This document shows positions 1-11,232 of a DNA stretch of 64,000 bases, piece after piece. The DNA comes from Archilochus colubris. Lineage: Eukaryota; Chordata; Aves; Apodiformes; Trochilidae. Every line of letters begins with the position of its first letter. Within the stretch, counting starts at the first letter, position 1. The position numbers were made by a program, and so were the translations under genes. A model generated the notes under the pieces. It saw only the letters and a list, made by a program, of their open reading frames with translations, ran no database searches and had not been told where the DNA came from. Where the stretch lies: positions 106,354,967 through 106,418,966 of the forward strand of contig CM041084.1 of assembly GCA_023079485.1 (NCBI GenBank), written 5' to 3'.

Positions 1-865
1 CACATTCTCTTGCTACAGAGCTCTCACAAATTCTTTTCTGCCAATGTCACAGTCATCACCAGTGAGAGCAGAGGGATGCTTCTTATAGCGTGCCCTGTAG
101 ATGAGCAGACCCAGGTTATTTCAGACCAGCGAGTCCTTTCCAGAGCTGAGAGCTCCTCACAGAGACTGCTCTGCAACCACCACCTTTGTTAAAGCCTGAG
201 TGGCTTTTCTTCTTGCAGTCATGGCAGTATGGTTGAAAGGAGAAGGGGTGGCTCTCTTGCACGTCCTAAAGCACTTCCTTTCTCATAGCTAGTGATTCAG
301 AGGATTAAAGCAGCAGGATATAAAGCAACAGATGGGGATTTCATTCATTCCCTGTGCTTTGAAAACAGCTTCTAAGAAATACATCCATTGTTATTATTGT
401 GACCTCCAGTGCAGTGAATGCAGATTTCAGTTTGAGATGGGAGGCGATGTCGCTGGGTCTGGGGAAGTGAGCACCACAGTGTAGAGAAAATGCTTTGGTG
501 ATATTTTATCCACATTATTCAGAAGAAAGTCAGTTTGTAACAAATGTCAGTACATCAAAGAAATACAACATATTCTTATTTTTCTTTATCTCTTCTCCTT
601 CTCCCAGGGGTCCACTGCAAAAAGAATAGAAGCTGGAGTGGTTGACAGTGAGAGAGTTGAGCCCCAAGTATATCTCTTGTAGAGAGATGCTGGTGTCTCA
701 GGCCTGTTCCTGATATTGAGAAAACACTCAAACAGAAAAAGAGAAGCAAAAAGTTGCTTGTGGAAGATGGAAGGTCATAGTAACCAGTGACTGGGCTCCC
801 ATGCCACCTCTCAGTCTGCAGAGAGGAACTGGATCGAGACTGCTCGTATGAGTTTTGGGATGCTC
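1..865. other. Unique non-coding DNA, left edge
   Basis: No gene, RNA or repeat was recognised. Open frames here are 60-61 residues or shorter and resemble no family I know. The stretch is moderately AT-rich without simple repeats of note. Confidence 0.6.
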
Positions 866-1155
866 TCTGGGGAGACCTTTTTGTAGCTTTTCAGTTCCTA
901 AAGGGGACTTGTGAGAAACATGGGGACAGACTATTTAGCAGGGACTGCTGTGATTTTTTACAGTGGGGGTAGTGAAACCCTGGAACAGGTTGCCCAGAAA
1001 TGTGTTAGATGCCCCATCCCTGGAAGCATTCAAGGTCATGTTGGACAGGCCTCTGAGCTTGATCTAGTTTAAAATGTCCCTGTTCATTCTAAGGGGGCTG
1101 GACTAAAGGACTTTAAATGTGCCTTCCAAAACAAACTATACTATGATTCTATGTT
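866..1155 (+). mobile_element. CR1 LINE, 5'-truncated 3' end
   Basis: CR1 is a non-LTR retrotransposon. This piece holds only the stretch downstream of the reverse-transcriptase frame. It starts at a CR1-like 'ctggggagacc' block, passes through 'gaaaccctggaacaggttgccc' territory (about 975-995) and 'ccctggaagcattcaaggtc' (1018-1037), and closes with the CR1 tail 'ctatgattctatg' at about 1141-1153. Many substitutions and small gaps show it is old. The 5' boundary is approximate. Confidence 0.9.
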
Positions 1156-2892
1156 TATGGCTGGATAGGGAAATGTAGCTTTTCCAGCCCCTATCAGTGG
1201 CTGCCTTAAGTGGTCTGCAGAGAGGGAGGAGGTTTCTTTCAGTTCCTTCTCTTCCAGGGTTGCTCACTGGAGGGCTTCCGGGACAACCCCAGAGTTTCAG
1301 TTGCAGGGCAAGGAGTGAAGGAAAGAGCCTCCAGAAATAGTCTCATTCTTATTTTAACAGATATCAAAAGGGAGAAGGTTAGTCCCAGGGAAGAGGCTTT
1401 TACTTCTGGGATTCATAACCTGGGAATGCAATGGAACTTTTAGATGTGGCAGAGGACAGTAGTTTTTCCAGAATCTTTGCTTTTAATCTGCACACGTGAA
1501 GAAATGGGTCAATTGTGCATGGCCAGAGACAGCAGCTCCCCTTGCACTGTAGCTTTGCATGCTGAAGATAACACTTTCTATAAATCAAGACAGGCTGTAA
1601 AACGTGACAAAAACTGTGAAGTTCAGCTTGCTAGAAAACTGTTTTGTGATTTTTTTTTTTTTTTTAGGAAAAAAACTTTTAATATCCATATTCCACTTTC
1701 TCAGTCTTTTAAAACCCCTGACAGGGATGTGACCATTGCTCAAGACATGTTACATGTCACGATTATAATATGTTCCTTTTGAAGAGGGTGAAGTCTAAGT
1801 CATTTTTGATGATTGCATTTCCTTGGTCTATATTTATCTGAAAGGCTCTTTTCAAACCTGAGAATTGTTTCCAAACAGTATGCATAAATTATTAGTACTG
1901 TTCTCAGCTGTTCAGCTTGATCCCTGTTCTCTTTAGGTGCTAGTCTAAATGTGAAGACAATGTACTCCCTGGCACAGAAAGAATAAACCTTAAGCACTGC
2001 GGCAGCTGGAAGAGTTGGAATGATTTAAAGATAAAACCAACCATGTCCTGTAGAAGCAGTCAGAACTCTAGGTTATAAAATCCAGTGTATACTTTGCATA
2101 TGCTAAGGATCTGTTGTTTACTAGCAGAATGCTGTGTGCAAACAACTAATAAATACTATGGCTTCAAACACAGAGATTTCCTGTTTCGGTCTTCATTCTA
2201 TTGCCTACATACAACTTAGTTCTACTTTGTGCCTGCTGTATTGCAAACCCTACATTACTTCTAATATTTCAAATTCAAAAGAAACTGTCAACTTAATTGT
2301 TTAATGTGTCTCTAAAGAATCAGGACATTTTACATTAGGCTCACCAGAATGAATACTTATCTCAGACATCTGCCTTTGAAAAGAAGGTTCTTCATCATGC
2401 CAGTAAGGAAAATATTTTGTGAATACTGCAATTTCATTTCCAGCTACGTAACAAGGAACATCTAAGTCTGGATAAAATAAGTGTATATATTTTCTTTTCT
2501 TGTAATTTTTGTTTGTTTGTTTGTTTCTGTTCTCCATTATTAGTGTCCTTCACCACTTGAAACCCAAGAAGGACCATCTTTTCTAGAGAAGAGACCTTTA
2601 GACTCTAATTAACTTCAAGTAATAGGAAATGTCAGAAACAAAGAATAATTGTATTTTGATAGCATGTGTTACATGCTGAAGTCTGTGTAACTCCTATTTT
2701 AGGCAGTTTAGACTTGTATTTTTTTAAGAAAAAAAGAAGGAACTGTTATTGCACATGTTAGCACATGTTCCAAAAGAGTTATATATGAGTAGAGGGACTG
2801 ATTTTTAAAGGTGCAAACATATGATGTGCATGAAATGAACACAGACTGATTTTATCTTTGTCAGAACTAGCAGCAGTGTGGTCTGATACCTG
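1156..2892. other. Unique AT-rich DNA
   Basis: No gene recognised. It contains a homopolymer T run near 1650-1665 and a short (GTTT)n run at 2511-2526. Open frames up to 112 residues are AT-rich and look like chance. Confidence 0.55.
2511..2526. repeat. (GTTT)n microsatellite
   Basis: Four tandem GTTT units are visible. It is a short simple repeat with no inferred function. Confidence 0.85.
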
Positions 2893-3048
2893 TTATAGCC
2901 TTTGCTGTTCTTTGGCCAGAGTCTGCAGTTCCTGTTTCTGGAGCTGTTCCTTCTCCTCTTTTATCTGATCTGACACCTGCTTCCAAATTAAATGTGCTTT
3001 CTTCTCCTTTGATTCTTGAATGACTTTTCTTTTAAAATCTTCTATGAC
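2893..3048 (-). pseudogene. Candidate coiled-coil exon or exon remnant, unidentified
   Basis: Read on the minus strand, this gives 51 sense codons between two stop codons (TAA at 3049-3051, TAA at 2893-2895). The frame has no ATG. The peptide is rich in Lys, Glu and Gln with Leu/Ile/Val spaced like an alpha-helical coiled coil, for example 'SDQIKEEKEQLQKQELQ' followed by 'TLAKEQQRL' and the stop. Such a composition is typical of ciliary, centrosomal or cytoskeletal coiled-coil proteins, but I cannot name the family. Six bases beyond the last sense codon, CAG|GTATC resembles a splice donor. No strong acceptor precedes it: the TTAAG at the upstream edge has a poor pyrimidine tract. It could be a C-terminal coding exon, a decayed exon or pseudogene piece, or an accident of purine-rich sequence. 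I labelled it pseudogene because of the stop next to the donor. Confidence 0.35.
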
Positions 3049-6000
3049 TTAAGGCTGCAAAGTATATTAAAATTCTTATGGCAGACTTTATGCAAACCAA
3101 ACATCACATTTTCTCTGTGTAAGGTGGACACGTGATTGGGAGCAATAGGGCTGTTTCTTCAGTTACTGCTGGAGACATTCACTTAAGAGACAAACAGAAT
3201 TTATACAGATGTTCTTACAAAATGCAGAAAAGGAGCTGGACTGTGATCCATCCTTTCAGTGACAATGTGTCCAAAGTTCAGCTGATTCCTCAAGTCCTTT
3301 TAAACACCAGCTTGAGCCTGCAAAGCTGGAGGAAGAAACCACATCCTGCAGTTTTAGCACAGGGAAGGAGATAAATGTCTCAAACCAGAGAAATACTGAG
3401 GGACAGTGCAGCACCATTGTGCATGGAGATGAATGAAATAATGCACTGAAATAATGCATATGGTATAAGGTGACACTGAAGTGTTTATCTGGGGTTGCTG
3501 TGTGGGTGGAGTGAGGTATTGACATGACCTCTTTAGTCCTCTGATAAATCCATTCCTAGTTTTCAGCCTTCTCTTTCTTTTAAAGAAACTAAAAATGTCC
3601 TCCAGGGGTCCACTGTTCATCTATTTAAAATGATTTCTTTTTCTGACTTAGGACTTGTATCACAGGTGGGCTGAGCAAAGCAAAGAGCCAGAGTTGTGAG
3701 ACAGACCAGACAGAGTCTGTAGAACACGTACCCTGTTAAAAATAGTCACTATCTTAATCTAAAAGCAGCAATGAGTCTAAAAAGCAGAGTATGAGTTGAA
3801 ATCTTGGTTTTCTTAGATTGTCAGTTTGGTTCCAGGTACCATTTAAGGCCAGTTTTGCCATGGGGTAATAAAGAAATAATCAATGCTATCTGCTTTCATC
3901 TATGAATTTCCAGTGGATTGTTTTCTAGTTAATTCCTGCTACCGTTTGTCAGAAGTTTTCTCATGGATCTTTTTGTATGCATGTATTTATTTATTTAATA
4001 ATTTATTTAGTCTTACTTTGCCAAATTTGCCTGCTTAAGAAACCTGTTTAATTTAATGGGTTGTGCTGGAAGAACGCCTATGAGTACTCAGGTTAAGGCT
4101 TGCTCAGTGTCAGAAATACTTTTATAATCAGCTAAAAAGGAACAAATGCATACCCCCAGAACTGCGAATTTCAACACCTCCTCTGGCATCATATGCAAGG
4201 CAGTATCATTTCTGAAGACATAATAGTATTTCTAAAATCCAATTAAAGATCTTACTTTCAAGATATCTTATTTTCTCTTCCAAATAATCTGCAATCTACA
4301 GTGTTACTTTGTCATTCAGAAGAAAGCCTGAAATTAAGAGAAATATTATATGATCCCAGCATCTATTATGCATCTTTTTATTTGTTGGAGGCTTACTGTA
4401 GAGTCTGCTTGCTTCCAAGGAATGAAAATTGCTTATTATCCTGGATAATGAAAGAGAATATTGTCATATGTAATTGTTAGTTTAGGATACCTTACCCTTC
4501 TATTATAAATGGGTTTGCATAAAAAAAGCTGCGGTAAAGGAAGCAGCTTTTAAACATTTTCTTTCAAAAAGAGGGATTTGTTTGCAAGTAAAATCTATGT
4601 GGTTTTGACTGTAAAATGCATTGGAACAAGTTTCTTAATTGACAGATTGTAACTTGAATATGCATCCTATTTAATGAATGCAATCCACAAGTGCTACAGT
4701 CTTTCTTTCAATGATCATAAAAGTTTGCTTCTATACATACCTAAGTACAAAAAACTACCCACCCTATGCATGTCTGCATACGTAGGTGTATTGTATATGG
4801 AATTACTGCTTTTCTTAACAGAGCCTTTTTAACACACAATATCTAGGCATTTTTTTCTAGTTTATTTCTTGTCTTATTTCCCCTGATTAATCTCTTGCAA
4901 GATAATCTTTACTGGGTAAGAAGGTTTGCATTAACACCCTCTGCCTGAATATGACAGCTCTGTAAACAGCAGCTGTACAGGGTCAGTCATGAGATCTAGA
5001 AATCAAAACTACACAGGCCTTAGTCACAGCTCATGAGACAAACACTATGTGCTGGAAATTGACTGCCAGACAGCCTGTATTTGATAGGTTACACTAGACT
5101 ATAAGTCACACTTTCTGCAGCAGCAGTATTTGACACGCACACCAAAGTGCCTATACGACAAAAGAAAAAGTGGGGGGAACAAAAGATAAAGAGAAATCTA
5201 CTCCAAAATCTAGGAGGAAAGTATTAAAATCAGTCAACTAGAAGGACATTCTCAGAGGAACAAATGTTTGTGCCTAAAGGGCTAGAATACCAGTATATAG
5301 TTAAGTCCCTGTGAACATCAGGTATTCATAGCTGTTAGCTCTTTCCTCAGTTGCAGAAGTGATCATTAAAGCTGTGACTGCAGTCAGCCAGTAACAGTTT
5401 GTGCTTGCATGAAGGAAAAAAGACTTCAGCACTGGAACAGTGAAACCATAAACATACAAGATGAAGAAAATTAGAACTTTTCTGATAAAGAAAACAATAG
5501 TAAAAAGGCAGTATTAGAACTGGTATCAGTAAACAGTATGAGAATTCATACAAAACTCTCCTCCTGCTATCAGTCATGGATTTTTCATCCAAGCCCAGAT
5601 AGCCTTCATCCATCTCACTGACACATCCTGCCAGGCTCAGGGTTACTCAACCTCTGTTTTGGATATCACTGCAGAAATGTCAGATTTGAGAAAGCAAGCT
5701 GCAAAATGGTTGCTGCTCATTTCTCATCACACACACGTGCAAGTCCCCCACAGTTAGCAGGTAGAATGTGTCCCTCTGAGCACACGGGCACAGCTGGGAG
5801 CCAGCTTTTGACTTCTGTCAGTGCCTAATTAAAATTATGTTAATTTGAACAATAAAATTACAAATTTGTAAAACAAAAGAGAGAAATGTGTTTACCACAC
5901 TGCTATGTATTTTATTTGTTTATTGCTTTTTCTTCGCCTTCTGACAGACAATTATGGGAAATGTCTCCAGCAAAACTGTCCGTGGCAATTCTTCAAGCAC

Positions 6001-9000
6001 TTATGTGAGGCTTTCAATTTAAAATGGTTCAAAAAAACACCTGTGCTTTTCTGGGCTATCCATAACCCAGATTTTTCCAAATTCCAGCCTACTGAAAGTG
6101 AAGCTTCCAAAACTCTTAACCATTCTGTGGTTAATATTGTACTCAGAAATCTTTGCATGCAATGCTGAGCTTCCAAAGTGTTTCTGCCATTCTTATCAGA
6201 CTTTATGAAAATCCTAATTCACAGCTCTCATGGTGTGCAGGAATGATGTTACTGTGTGGAGAGGTAGAAAGAAATTCCTCTGGTATGGAGGCTGACAAGG
6301 ATCTCTCCTTATACTTCAGAACTTTTGGGTCTCCATCTAATTAGTTTGTACATCACTAGGAAGTATGCACCATGCTGTTCTTGCTTGTTTGCTTCAAGTC
6401 AGACACATTCCAGAGGAGCTCAGGTACTTTATAAAATAAAAATATAAACACTTTTTTTTCCCAGGGTGGTGAGGGAATGAGAGGAATGTTTTGATCTCAT
6501 AATTCACCAGTCTTAGAGAAAAGCAGAAAAATTCATATACCATCACTGAAATCATCACAACTTGAAAAGCTTGGATACCTTTTATTTATAGTGCCTCTAT
6601 AGTTTTATTAGGGAATCAGACAGGAGGGATCTTCTTCATAGTGTGGCAATGGCTATGAAATTGATCTTCAGGGGAAGGTAATCTTGACAGAACTTGCAAC
6701 AACAGAATGTGCATTCCCCTTCCAAAGTGATTTGATGTTATAAAAAATGGATGCTGTACTTGTGATGATAATAAAGGCTGTAATTTCAGCATAGTCCCAG
6801 ATTAGCAATTGTGTCTTTCGATATTTCAGCCTGCAGGCTGTGCTCAGAATGGGAGTCCACAGCTGAGAAGGTAGTCTGTAAAACAAATGAAAACTCTGGA
6901 ATAAAAACCTAAACTTCACCCTTTTCTATATGTTTGCCAGTTTTGTGTCACTACCTGCTTGCAGATGCTTGCAGCTCTTTTTTTGCTGGAAATGTGTGTA
7001 TAGGAGGTCTCTTCTTCCGTTACCTTTTTCTTCCCCCAAATGATTATGTGGTACTGGAGACTAAGGATGGACAAGAAATATAACCCTGTAGCTTGCACAC
7101 ATGCACAAAATTTGCACACACCCACGCAGACTGTGAGAACAATGTGTCTGTATTTGAATGGGAACCTGAATTCGTGGATCCAAAAGCTCTCACTGTGGCC
7201 TTCAGCTCCCCCTCCATGGCCTCCAGCACTGCATGATCAATGTTTCTCCCAGGTGGCACATGTTTGGCAGGAGCACTTCATGAGCAGTGCTGTGGCTTCA
7301 TGACTTCAAGAAATACCTGGAAATCCCCAGTTTGGCTGAGAGTGGGAAAGAAGCTGATCCTCTGGCTCTGTTCCTCATGGGGGATGACTGAGTTCCTCCT
7401 GCTCTCTGGGTGCTGACATCTCAGAAATACCCTCAGAACTAATCCTTAGGCTTCACAGAAGTTGTGAATCCCACCTCACATCAACCCCACATCCAGGGGA
7501 ACTCCACCAGGCTCTGGTATAGAAGAGTACAAATATTGATTTGGGATGTTCTGCTACAGTTTGGTGTTTTTTTTTTTTTTTGTCATCGACCAAGCACAGA
7601 AGGGAGGGGAAGTTGGCTGAGTTCTGTGTTCTGGAGGAATTATTTCAGAAGGCAAAGGTGGTAGTTTGGTTGAACTACTACTTATAAGATTGACAAAGAG
7701 GTGGTCCTAATAGCATCAACTGTCCCAGCCTGCTTAATCTGAGCTGTTGGGGCCCAGGTCAGAAGGTCATCATTAACTACAAAAGAGGATCATTTCCACC
7801 TTAATAAGACAAAGATGACTTATTTCCGTCTAACAGATGGCATTGGATATGAGACATACATCTGTCTAGGATGTATTTTTCTGGTCAAAGTAAGTTGGCC
7901 AGCAGTTTCCAGTAGAGTAGCTCCATGCTCTTCTCTATAATTCCAAAGTCTGCATGTATTTTATGAGCTCTGACTATGCACAGCTATATCACATTTGGGA
8001 GGAGGGAAAGGAAGAACTCAGTGCTAAAAACACTTTTTACTTACCTTTGGGAGGACCACATTGTTTCAAGTCACAAAAGCACAAATGTGGCACCTGCTTG
8101 AAGTCCTTATGATTCTTTTCTGCTCTTTATCTATTTTTTTTCCCCTGACAATGCACTGAACTGCAAATGAAAATTAAAGCAGAGGATCCTCAGGCTATGT
8201 TTGTATTTGTGGGACTGATATGACTTAACAGGTTTTTCTGACAGTGCTGGACCTTTTGCTCACAGGTTTGTATCTTCTAGTTATTCATGAGCTCCAATTG
8301 AGGTCTTTGCTGCAATGATCTCAGTGTGGATTTCTTGGTGTCTGATAAAGTAAACTTGCGTGATGCAAGTGGTCCCTCAGAGCATGCAGAGAGTTTCTCT
8401 CTGCTTCCTGTTTATGAGAAACCTGCAGAAAATTATCTTTGAGGTTTCTACCTCTCTTCACAGTTGAGGTGAGCCACAGGATTCAAACATGTATATACAC
8501 GTTTGTACACAGTGGAACCACTCAAGCCTTGCTTGCAGAGGGAATCAGAATGATATGATGACTCTAAGGCTGCAAGGAATTTCAGTTCAGAGATACTGCG
8601 AGCTGACGGATTCAGAAGCAGAGTCTGTCTCCGATTTGATTTCAGAAGCTGATTTTTAATTTTTTTATTTTATTTTAGGAGCTGCTTTCTGAAGGGAGTA
8701 ATGGATTTTTTAAGAGGAAAAAATAACTCTCTGAAAGTGTTAGGTATCTTTTAATATTTTTAAAGCAAAATATCTGACTGGTAATCACCAAACAGAGCTT
8801 TCCTCAGAATGCAGGATTAGCCTGGGATGTGGCATTAGCTATTTCTTCCCTAAGCAAGTCTGTGCACTATGAAGGATAGTGAAGCACCTGCTGTTTTTCA
8901 GCCTCTGTCATAAGGGGACTGAGCTTTTCTTGCACTTCGTTAGGATAAGTTAAATTGAAACTAAAGTGAGGAACAAAATAGCTACCTTTACAATACCTGA

Positions 9001-9455
9001 GATTATTTTGATACATGTCTAATTGATTAAAGAATATGAATCAAGATTCTACGTACATCCCTGAGCAGGTAACTTCAAGATACCTGTATCCAGATTTCTA
9101 GGGCAATATAGCTTACTTGGCCTCAGTGTTCTCTCCAGTAACTTTTAAACCTTACAGCAATTTCAACTAGATTTAATGGTAAAGTTAAAATCTGAAGGAT
9201 TATAAAACAAATAGTAGTAATTACTTCATTTCTCAGATGTAAGTATATGCACGCAGGTAAAACTTTCCTTCCACCTCCCTTTGCCAGCCTTAGAGTGGCA
9301 TGGTGGATGCTTTTAAATAGCACCTCCCCTCCCATTTTTCCTGTGTTTCTGAAGCTGTGGACTGTGCCACACCCCTTCTCACAGACAATGAGTGTAAGCA
9401 CTTGAGCATATAGCAATTTCACACCAGTCAGAAAAATGTTGCAGATGTAACAAGG

Positions 9456-9491
9456 AAAAAAAAAAAAGGAAAAAGCTTTTTTTTTTTTTTT
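9456..9491. repeat. A-run/T-run inverted repeat
   Basis: Twelve A, then GG, five A, a central GC, then fifteen T. The core AAAAAGCTTTTT (9470-9481) is a perfect palindrome centred on AAGCTT. It could extrude as a hairpin. No coding or RNA gene context is visible. Confidence 0.8.
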
Positions 9492-10170
9492 AAATGTGTT
9501 TGATGATTTTTATCTTTAAAAGGTGACCAGCGGATTTATCAGCAGAAGCCAGATTACTTGTGGAGAACATGCTATAGAGAAAGGCAAATGGATTGTTGTC
9601 TGGGAAATGGATTCACTTGTTTTCTGGACAGACTTCAATACACAATGAAATGTGATCTAGAGGCAGTCCTATTACACTTGCAAAGAACAAGCTCAATTGT
9701 TTAAAAGGATGTATATGTATACATAACCTGTGTGTCATAAATCTGGCTAAGCTTCCTGGCTAGACAGTGACCAGACACTAGAACATGTGTGCCTTAAGCC
9801 TTGAAGTCTGTACAAAATCTCTGCACTCCTAGGATTAACTTCTGTCCTTGAGATTTGTCCTTGCTTCAGATTACCCTTTCCCAAATTTTAGCTAGCTTGA
9901 GCATGCTGAGCTGCAACTCATTTCTCAGGTGCATGTGGCGCTGTAAACAAATTATCTTTATTCTCTGCTTAATAGAGCAAGAAAACCTTCAAACCTACCT
10001 AAAATGACAACTCCTCTTTATATTCACAGTGTGAGTTTCTTTTCACTCTATGACAACCTAAACTGCTTCTGTGGCTTAACTCCTGTTTGGCTTGTTCCCC
10101 AGTATGTCAGCTATTCTCTTCTCCAGCACACTCACCTCTTTTTTCTTTCTTCACTATCTCTCTGGGTTTT

Positions 10171-10196
10171 TATATATATCTATATATCTATATATC
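10171..10196. repeat. (TATATATC)n microsatellite
   Basis: About three tandem 8-bp units of alternating TA closed by C. The adjacent open frames reading Ile-Tyr-Ile-Ser strings are shadows of this repeat. Confidence 0.8.
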
Positions 10197-11137
10197 CCTG
10201 TCTTTCATGCCTTAGTTTTGCCTGTGGTAACTCTTCCTGGCTCCAAGCTCCCTCTCTGCAGAGAGGTGAGCATCTTAAACTTCAGTTTCTCACTGTCCCA
10301 AGTGTTTTCATCTCAGCAGATAACCATTAAGATTTAATTACTATCTGCTGCTGCGGTTCTGGAAAGGCTGTAGTGCAGACCTTGGTCTGCAGTACATGTG
10401 CGTGGAGATATCCCCAAATACACCTGACTTCTTAGTAACAGCTTCATAACATCAGCCAGAGCTAATAGGTTGTGCACAGCCTTTCCTCTGCTTAAAATGT
10501 AAAACACCACTTCCTTAATGCCCTATGATGCAGCTATACAGACACACAGATTTTCTGCTTCCTCTAGCTCGTTTGCTCAGCACTCAAGCACCAATTTAGA
10601 ATGACTGATCTGGTTTTAATCCAGATGGCTTGATGTAGTGGTTTCTCTCCCTCTCACTAACTCCTCACTCCCTCTCCTCTTTCCCCTGCAATTTGCCTGC
10701 ATTGTTTGGTTCTGTTTTACAGCTTTTGGGTAGGACAGGTCTTCTGCTCTCTGCTTTACTGGGTACCTGACATTTGTGCTGCCATTGTCTGCTGAGACTT
10801 TCAACTTACTCCAAGAGAAACAGCATCCAAAGGCAGATCTGCTGGGAACAGCACTGGAGTGTCACTGATTGTCTCATGATGTGGCATCACTCCTACAGGT
10901 GGTAGGTCTGGCATCTTGTCTTAAATTTAGAGTGGAGCCACATAATTAATAAGGGGCAAAGATGCCTGCAATACATTAGCGGAGCTCTGTGGAGAAACCT
11001 AAGCAGCATTTGCCTTGCTCCAGCACTGCCTGGTGTTTTAATGATGATATTGGTAATCTACTGGGCGCTTCTGAGAATTAAAAAAAGATACAACAAAACT
11101 GCTCATGCTCTCAAGGTATGTGTGTGAAGATAATGAA

Positions 11138-11232
11138 TGTTATTATCCTCTCTTTGAAGACTGAGAGGTTGTGCATAAATAATTTACCTAGGGCCCCAAA
11201 GGAGGCTGTGTTTGACTAGGGAGCTGAACTTT
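11138..11232 (-). mobile_element. Ancient MIR-like SINE relic
   Basis: The plus strand reads 'gttattatcctctctttga', then 'gactgagaggttgtgcat', then 'taatttacctagggcccca' and 'gctgtgtttgactagg'. This follows, in order, the reverse complement of the 3' half of the MIR/CORE-SINE consensus: the TTATTATCCCCATTTT block, the CTGAGGCACAGAGAGG block, the TAACTTGCCCAAGGTCA block and the CACAGCTAG block. Divergence is high, as expected for a family that predates amniote radiations. I made the match from memory of the consensus, and the boundaries are approximate. Confidence 0.5.

Larger units (their letters stand above)
3052..11137. other. Unique AT-rich DNA, no gene recognised
   Basis: About 8 kb without a recognisable gene or interspersed repeat. 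It holds T or A homopolymer runs (for example 7568-7583), an A/T inverted repeat at 9456-9491 and a TATATATC microsatellite at 10171-10196. The open frames, up to 108 residues, have no family signature and many overlap a frame of similar length on the other strand, as chance frames do. Confidence 0.55.

Noticed and set aside
7990..8150. Minus-strand AAAG|GTAAGTAAA donor at about 8045 preceded by a short Cys-containing frame
   Set aside because: The upstream side is purine-rich with no polypyrimidine tract for an acceptor, so the exon reading fails.
10200..10270. Plus-strand GAG|GTGAGC donor preceded by a short open frame after 'catgccttag'
   Set aside because: A short frame in a low-complexity region beside a TA microsatellite. 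The signals are too weak to list as an exon.
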